From: Phoronis ovalis | Lineage: Eukaryota; Phoronida; Phoronidae | Assembly: GCA_028565635.1 (NCBI GenBank) | Contig: JAOXYB010025769.1 | Span: 1 to 12,164, forward strand | Direction: 5' to 3' | DNA: 12,164 bases | Part shown: in pieces, positions 7,901 through 12,164 of the stretch | Layout of the letters: each line of letters starts with the position of its first letter | Position numbering within the stretch: the stretch's first letter is position 1 | Position numbers and translations under genes: made by a program | The notes under the pieces: model-generated | Seen by the model: only the letters and a program-made list of their open reading frames with translations | What the model was told of the DNA's origin: nothing | The model's database searches: none

Positions 7901-10273
7901 ATTGCACTTGTATCTCTTCGTCCGTGCTATAATTATTCTATAGTCTTCTCACTGCTATTCCATTAATTGATAAACACCCTATTTCCTGTTACTTTAAAGT
8001 TGCACAGGGCATTCAATTGCGCTATATATAAAGGTTTGTCAGGCTTAAAAAAAATCAGGATACGAAATTTCCTAGAAAGAAATTATCAAGTAGATTTATT
8101 ATATATACGACATGTCAACTGGAAAAGTTCCAAACATTAACACTTATTTCTAATTTTGAAGATTTGTCATAATTTCTATTGAATATGTGCTAGGTCATTC
8201 ATGAGATGATAAGGATGACCAATAAAAGAATGACCAATTTGCCATATGGTTCAAATTGTTGTACACTGAAGAAGGAAGACCTGATCACTCTAAATATCAT
8301 TTGGATCTCCTAGTGACATGAAATACCTTTATTCCTGTGTGCAGTATTTTTAATATCCAGGAATATCTCTTAGTAAATAGTGGCAGATCAGTTGCTGTCT
8401 CTGTTTCAGCACGCTGCCTATTCCTACAATTTGGTAGTTGGTGTAGATAGTATGTAATCTACCATGATACGTGTCAAGGCATGCTGTTAAAATTCAAATA
8501 ATTTTTGTTACAGTGATGAGGAGGAGGAGGATGATGATGAGGACGAGGAAGCTGACGACTCTGTGGTTGTTCTTGGTGATGATGACGATGATGATGATGA
8601 TGTGGAGGATGAAGGTATGATGCTTTTGTAAGCAGTAGAATCACAGGGAAGGTTTGGGCCTGGCATTTATGTGTTTTACATTACCTTTCAGGGGTTATCC
8701 TCTATGGAGAAATGTGTTATGTGCTTATCTGCCAAGTTCTTCCATCTGGCTTTATTTTTCTTATGATAAACAAGGAAATATGTGAAGGTTGCTCCAAAAA
8801 AAAAAAAATATATGATACGGGGAATGAAGACACTTTTTCCATATCCCGCACAAGCCAGAGATCGTGAAGTACATTGCCCACTATCCACCACTTTGCTAAT
8901 AAGTACCACCTAAAGCAAAAAAATTCTGAAGTGCCTCCCCTCTCCTGTACTTATATACTTACCTACACTAAACAAGTAGGTACCATTGTTTAAGTTGCAG
9001 ATAATTAGCTCTTACACTAAACACCTGCATGATATTTTTTTCCAACGAAATAGGGAGTGTCGGTACAGTATGCCGAGTGACCTGTATTTTTTGTTAGTGT
9101 AAATGTTCTAAATTGTTTTTGCAGAAGAGCTGGTTGATGAGGAGTTGGATGAGGAAGGTCTCGATGACTTACCTGGTGATGACGGAGATGAAGGTAATTA
9201 ACTACGAAGCCCTGCAAAGTGAAGGTTAAGTAATTTTGTCCATTGCAACAAGATTTAGAGGTTCAGTCTACGGTACAAGTGTTGAATAGGACCCTTTTAC
9301 AGTTAGTTTCAAGTATCGTCCACCAGGGGGTGTTGTGATTTTGGAGGGGGTTAGTCTAGCATGTAATGCATTGAAAAATATGAATTTGTCTTTGAAAATC
9401 ATTTACTTGGTAAAATTGTCACTTACATTTTCCAAATCTATGAATGGTTCTTACAGAATTATTTTTTTGTTATTTGTGTTACTTTTGCAGCATAATAAAT
9501 ATTCTAAATAGTACATAAGGCCGCACTAGAAAGAACTTGCGAAAGCCCTCAAAAACTGAGTAAATATAATTTTTTCTTTGAAGCAGTCGTGCCAATGAAC
9601 AAGGTTCATTAAAAAAAATTTGAATGCTGCAAAACTTGAAACGGTTGCGCCTGTTAAGCAATGCTTCTTTTTGGTCTGGCCCAAAATAGAATATTTTACA
9701 TTGTATGAAAGGTGAAAAGCTCACATATCCTCCTAGTGGCAAACATAGAAAACTGCAGTTAGAATTGGTCCTATTCTCATAATACAAGCAACTTCATGTA
9801 GCTTGTGTATACTATTTAATTGATTTATATGACATACATAGTGCTACCGGTACTTGCGCCGTTTTTATTTGTGGAGCTTGTGCGAATCATACCTACTTTA
9901 AGAGTACGCCGTATATTCAAAGTAATAATGGGAAGCTCATTACATAAAGGGTATACTTATAGGAGTGTGTAATTGCGTATTACCAACTGCCCATGTCATC
10001 TTGATTTGTGCATATTTTTTGGCAATATGATGAGGGGAGCATGATTTTAAATTTGTAATTTCAATAATTGAAATGGGTTCATTAGGAGTGAATGTGTGGC
10101 TATACAAGCAACACAGCTCACTGTGAGGTGCACTCGATTCATATTACTGTTTACCATTTCAATTGGCTACCACCATCATTGTTAAAAGACCTTCCGACCT
10201 TTTATATGTCAGCTTTACAAAATTTGTTTCTATTGTAGGTGAAGAAGATGAACCAGAGGAAGAAGATGTTTAA
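4682..10273 (+). CDS. SET: SET protein (I2PP2A / TAF-I beta, NAP-family histone chaperone)
   Basis: Eight exons (4682-4948, 6046-6117, 6398-6515, 6974-7143, 7779-7861, 8514-8614, 9125-9193, 10239-10273) join in phase to 304 residues and a TAA. The order matches SET: a short basic/acidic N terminus, a dimerisation helix (about 30-80, [20 protein letters not shown]), the earmuff domain (about 81-230, with [40 protein letters not shown] and [14 protein letters not shown]), then an acidic tail (227-304). Known family roles are histone chaperoning, masking of histone tails from acetylation (INHAT) and PP2A inhibition, mainly in the nucleus. The length is slightly above the roughly 277-290 residues of human isoforms because the tail is longer. 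The tail carries an unusual SVVVLG insert. The gene is complete and intact. Confidence 0.97.
4949..6045 (+). other. SET intron 1
   Basis: This 1097-bp intron has a GTATCC donor and a tttctgtcag acceptor. It is AT-rich. It contains a small palindrome with flanking direct repeats (5166-5211) and a 12-bp self-complementary ATGAATATTCAT at 5307-5318. A 62-codon minus-strand open frame (5797-5985) shows no recognisable motif and is treated as chance. Confidence 0.8.
5166..5211. repeat. Short perfect palindrome flanked by 7-bp direct repeats
   Basis: CTAGGATATATA (5173-5184) and its exact reverse complement (5193-5204) enclose an 8-base loop. TTACAAG directly abuts both ends (5166-5172 and 5205-5211). 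The architecture is that of a very small inverted-repeat insertion with target-site duplication, or its remnant. Confidence 0.55.
6046..6117 (+). CDS. SET: SET exon 2
   Basis: A 72-bp, 24-codon exon (residues 90-113) in phase 0 at both ends. It reads [11 protein letters not shown], then [13 protein letters not shown]. It directly continues the FWVTA of exon 1 and matches the FVNHPQ start of the earmuff domain in human SET. It is too short for a standard ORF cutoff. Confidence 0.95.
6173..6292 (+). repeat. Dispersed intronic repeat, copy 1 (SET intron 2)
   Basis: It shares atagtc, TTGATAAAC, CCTATTTCCTGTT and then AAATTAT-AAGTAGA with a stretch in intron 5, in the same order and orientation. 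It fills nearly half of the 280-bp intron 2 (6118-6397), which otherwise holds nothing I can name. Confidence 0.5.
6398..6515 (+). CDS. SET: SET exon 3
   Basis: A 118-bp exon for residues 114-152 plus the first base of Gly153. It contains [17 protein letters not shown] and [16 protein letters not shown], strands of the earmuff fold, closely following human SET. The acceptor is ctttcag and the donor is GTGCGT. It is invisible to a long-ORF search. Confidence 0.95.
6516..6973 (+). other. SET intron 3
   Basis: A 458-bp intron with a GTGCGT donor and a ccttatgttag acceptor. No repeat or conserved peptide was seen. Confidence 0.75.
6974..7143 (+). CDS. SET: SET exon 4
   Basis: A 170-bp exon that completes Gly153 and codes residues 154-209. 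It reads [17 protein letters not shown], a basic loop ([10 protein letters not shown], 176-185) that matches the region of SET equivalent to KASRKRQ, then [20 protein letters not shown]. It ends in phase 0 at a GTTAGT donor. The basic loop and the FFTWF core are diagnostic for the SET branch of the NAP family. Confidence 0.95.
7144..7778 (+). other. SET intron 4
   Basis: A 635-bp intron with a GTTAGT donor and a ctgtattttag acceptor. An 82-codon plus-strand open frame (7342-7590) has no recognisable motif and no splice logic, so I treat it as chance. Confidence 0.75.
7779..7861 (+). CDS. SET: SET exon 5
   Basis: An 83-bp exon for residues 210-236 plus two bases of Ser237. It reads [18 protein letters not shown], the highly conserved end of the earmuff domain, then IEVDANGMD as the tail begins. 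The donor GTAAGT is a perfect consensus. Confidence 0.95.
7862..8513 (+). other. SET intron 5
   Basis: A 652-bp intron with a GTAAGT donor and a tttttgttacag acceptor. It contains a repeat (about 7940-8124) related to one in intron 2, listed separately. Confidence 0.75.
7940..8124 (+). repeat. Dispersed intronic repeat, copy 2 (SET intron 5)
   Basis: Related to copy 1 in intron 2 over two blocks (about 7940-7990 and 8079-8124). Here about 90 bases separate the blocks, against about 12 in copy 1, so one copy has an insertion or the other a deletion. It is probably a decayed non-coding mobile element. Confidence 0.5.
8514..8614 (+). CDS. SET: SET exon 6 (acidic tail with hydrophobic insert)
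   Basis: A 101-bp exon that completes Ser237, codes residues 238-270 and leaves one base. It is nearly all Asp/Glu, built on GAT/GAG triplet runs, but is interrupted by SVVVLG (253-258) followed by eight Asp. The donor is GTATGA. Acidic tails evolve by triplet slippage, so the length may vary between alleles. Confidence 0.9.
8615..9124 (+). other. SET intron 6
   Basis: A 510-bp intron with a GTATGA donor and a ttgtttttgcag acceptor. It holds a 13-base A run starting near 8797 and a short inverted repeat (TACCTAC/GTAGGTA) near 8961-8983. I see no gene in it. Confidence 0.7.
9125..9193 (+). CDS. SET: SET exon 7 (acidic tail)
   Basis: A 69-bp exon that completes Glu271 and codes residues 272-293: [20 protein letters not shown], then DE. 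The EEGLDDL-like part resembles EEEGLEDIDEE of the human SET tail. The donor is GTAATT with one base left over. Confidence 0.9.
9194..10238 (+). other. SET intron 7
   Basis: A 1045-bp intron with a GTAATT donor and a tttctattgtag acceptor. It contains a CTCF-like motif at 9320-9333 and an AT-rich palindrome (ATTTCAAT-a-ATTGAAAT, 10058-10074). A 102-codon minus-strand frame (9479-9787) is featureless and rejected. Confidence 0.75.
9320..9333 (+). promoter_or_regulatory. CTCF-like motif in SET intron 7
   Basis: CCACCAGGGGGTGT is identical over its first 11 bases to the common bilaterian CTCF core CCACCAGGGGGCGC and differs at two later positions. It is an isolated GC-rich patch in an AT-rich intron. 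Confidence 0.35.
10239..10273 (+). CDS. SET: SET exon 8 (last coding exon)
   Basis: A 35-bp coding segment that completes Gly294, codes [10 protein letters not shown] (295-304) and stops with TAA at 10271-10273. The acidic content and phase fit the end of the SET tail. It is followed by a 3' UTR in the same exon. Confidence 0.9.
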
Positions 10274-10490
10274 GTCATCAGAAATTGAGCACACATCTTG
10301 ATGACATCACACATAACAAAAACATCCATACAAGTGACTTACATAATAGTATATTCCAATGAACTTGTGTTTGTTAGGACAGCTCTAGTTTGTAGTATGT
10401 TAAAGCTGTCGGAAGCCAAAATGCATGCTTTTGTGTGCACTATTTTTGTACAGATCACAGTTCATGCATACTGAACTCTGCTTTTTATGC

Positions 10491-10498
10491 TGTAAATA
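10491..10498 (+). promoter_or_regulatory. Pumilio (PUF) response element in SET 3' UTR
   Basis: TGTAAATA exactly fits the UGUANAUA consensus bound by Pumilio proteins and lies in the right strand and region. The 8-mer is expected by chance fairly often in AT-rich DNA. Confidence 0.4.
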
Positions 10499-10673
10499 TT
10501 TAGTTTTACTGCAGGATTGAATGGTGTTGTTCTAAACATTACATCTCGGTTGGAAACTTCGGTTGAGAAGCAGTTGTATGCTCCAAAGTTGATTCTTCAG
10601 CAGTACCTGTAGAAAGATTGAGTAATTCTAAGATATCCTGTTTATGGAAATAAGTGTTTTAAAACTAGCCATA

Positions 10674-10679
10674 AATAAA
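10674..10679 (+). terminator. SET: SET poly(A) signal AATAAA
   Basis: A canonical AATAAA within ccataaataaatag, followed within about 10 bases by a T-rich stretch typical of the downstream element. It is the first good signal after the SET stop codon. Confidence 0.65.
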
Positions 10680-10700
10680 TAGTTTTATTTTTTTGATTAC

Positions 10701-11924
10701 CTAGCTACTGATTTTAAAGTTTTAAACCAGCGTATGAGCTCAAAACATACATTGTGTTGAATGAACGAAATGTTGTTATTACTGTATTAATACTTGAACA
10801 GATTGTAATTCAGCTTCAAACAGTCACACGAACAAGTTCTATCGTTACTGTGCAAACTTTAGAATATATTTTCTAAATGTATGCGGGGGTCAATTAGTGT
10901 TATTACTGTGGATCTCGTTGTGGTAGTTCTGCATTATGACGCCTCTGTGTGGTAGGTACCCAAGAGGTTCTTTTGAAACCCAAAATTATTCTTGCATAGT
11001 AGTACTCTGAAAGGTTGATTCGTATTCTGTACAGTATAGTGTATATTGTAGAACTGTGTATATGAAATACAATTTATACAAAACAAGATTAAGATGTCCA
11101 ACTTTTCTATAAATCAGGTATCAAATATCTGCATGTCAGTTCATTTAATGTCATATCAATTCAGCAAAAAGTATTTTAAATATAAAATTAGTCAAAAATA
11201 GAATCTTCTTAAAATATATTGAAGCAATGTGTAATAACATCAAAAGCTATCACTGGACACGTCGATAATACTGGAATTTGTAACTACTAGCTTATTATCA
11301 TAGGGATTGTATTTTCCAAATATATTCCTGATAGTTAAAAAGCGCGACATGGAATATGTTTCATTTGCCCCGATTTTTTGGCCACTGGGTGACTGCCACG
11401 GGTTAGTATTTTGACACTAAGGGCCTTGCACCTTTATCAAAATAACCAGGGTGTGTATTGAACATCAAAGTCCCTCTGCTGTCTTTCAAATGCTCGTTCT
11501 ATTCATAGGTTAAGGATCTCATCCAGAAGCTGAAATGAAACGACCAAAATTTTAAAACAAAGTGATATGGAAGTAGCTGGAATTCACTGTTTTACGCAGT
11601 TTACTATTTTTGTGTTAAAGCTATTTCATTAAATATTACCATGGGAACCTGAAAATAATTGTATTTATGGGAAAGCGAGGTGGAAAGTCCCAAGAGCGAG
11701 TGGATGAAAAGAAGACAGTTTGTTTCTTATGTAAGTGGGGTAATTTTAAATATTTGAACAAAGGTGGAAAGATGAATTTCTGGTTACCTAATAATTTCTA
11801 ATAGAACGTGGTCCTTAACATATATTTTCTACACTATTTAAAATTGGAAACTTTATAACTTAATAATTATATTATAATTCCTAACGAATATATCAGTAAA
11901 CTAAGAAGTGGGAAATGTTTAGTT
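10701..11924. other. Intergenic region between SET and the right-edge gene
   Basis: About 1.2 kb of AT-rich sequence with no long open frame. Two short exon-like candidates lie on the plus strand (11509-11538 and 11667-11730), neither with a partner in the window. No clear poly(A) hexamer was seen for the minus-strand gene just after 11925. The rest shows nothing I can name. Confidence 0.5.
11667..11730 (+). CDS. Candidate orphan first exon, unidentified
   Basis: An ATG opens MGKRGGKSQERVDEKKTVCFL and reaches a strong GTAAGT donor with one base left over. The base composition is less AT-rich than the surroundings and the peptide is basic, like the start of a nuclear or nucleolar protein. No family is recognised. 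Its intron would have to run through the minus-strand exons at 11925-12114, giving overlapping antisense genes, which lowers confidence. Without splicing the frame closes after 43 codons. Confidence 0.22.
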
Positions 11925-12164
11925 TCAGCTACACTGTATTGTTACAGGCACTGAATAATCAGTCAACTTTATTTCTGGTGCAATTCGCTCTATAATCCGG
12001 CACATAAGACGATAGGCTTCTTCATGGCCTTGAACTAAAATAAGGAACGTGGATTCAGAAGTTTAGTAACTGTATTGCCATTACAACTAGTGATGTACCA
12101 GTGTATATCATACCTCCGTCATTTTTGGTCTGTCTCTTTTTTTGGTTTCTAAACATTTTTCTGC
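11925..12164 (-). CDS. Last two exons of an unidentified protein-coding gene (5' part off window)
   Basis: Two minus-strand exons join in phase. The first (12164-12114) reads RKMFRNQKKRQTKNDG and leaves one base before a GTATGA donor. The second (12034-11925) follows a ttattttag acceptor, makes a Val codon across the junction and reads QGHEEAYRLMCRIIERIAPE, then IKLTDYSVPVTIQCS and TGA. The intron is 79 bp. The alternating charged and hydrophobic residues (EEAYRLMCRIIERI) look like a real amphipathic helix. The phase agreement and clean splice signals support a gene. I do not recognise the family, and the basic segment before the junction is not diagnostic. The gene converges on SET, tail to tail, with its stop about 1.65 kb from the SET stop. 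Confidence 0.55.

Larger units (their letters stand above)
10274..10700 (+). other. SET 3' UTR
   Basis: About 400 bases separate the stop codon from an AATAAA at 10674 followed by T-rich sequence. A Pumilio-type element lies at 10491-10498. Human SET has a much longer 3' UTR, so a later cleavage site beyond this point cannot be excluded. Confidence 0.6.

Noticed and set aside
8688-8909. 73-codon minus-strand frame in SET intron 6, considered as a transposase fragment
   Set aside because: No catalytic motif can be seen, and the Phe/Lys run simply translates an A-rich stretch.
9729-9745. Second CTCF-like site (CCTCCTAGTGGCA)
   Set aside because: One base short between AG and GGC compared with the CTCF core, so the spacing is wrong.
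9479-9787. 102-codon minus-strand frame in SET intron 7
   Set aside because: Phe/Lys-rich AT-driven composition with no recognisable domain or splice partner.
1-12164. tRNA, rRNA, CRISPR array, bacterial operon or viral genome
   Set aside because: No cloverleaf-like B box (GGTTCGAATCC type), no spaced direct-repeat array and no uninterrupted gene cluster. The genes are spliced and of animal type.

Overview
The window is animal nuclear DNA, probably from an invertebrate. It is AT-rich, the genes are split by GT-AG introns of about 280-1100 bp, and the decoded proteins belong to families found across metazoans. I cannot place the species or phylum. There is no sign of an operon, phage, plasmid, CRISPR array, tRNA or rRNA.

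Layout. Positions 197-4420 on the minus strand hold four coding exons of an RSBN1/RSBN1L-type gene (KDM9 family, related to C. elegans DPY-21). The C-terminal end of the gene runs off the left edge. A 261-bp divergent promoter (4421-4681) follows, with a TATA-like box facing the minus gene and a CCAAT box plus an ETS-like core on the SET side. Positions 4682-10273 on the plus strand hold a complete eight-exon SET gene (I2PP2A/TAF-I beta/INHAT, NAP family, 304 aa), followed by a short 3' UTR with an AATAAA signal at 10674. Positions 10700-11920 are mostly intergenic. At the right edge on the minus strand (11925-12164) lie two phase-compatible exons that end an unidentified gene.

Both main genes act on chromatin. 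SET is a histone chaperone that masks histone tails and inhibits PP2A. RSBN1/DPY-21 relatives are JmjC-like enzymes linked to H4K20me2 demethylation. Their head-to-head arrangement would allow joint control, although that is inference. All exon joins were made by eye from GT-AG borders, reading phase and homology. Phases agree at every junction.

No new multi-gene system is visible. The points most worth a second look are a SUMO-interacting-like motif inside the SET acidic tail, a possible truncated RSBN1 isoform with its own poly(A) signal, a small perfect palindrome flanked by exact 7-bp direct repeats in SET intron 1, a related intronic repeat pair, a CTCF-like site in SET intron 7 and the unidentified gene at the right edge.
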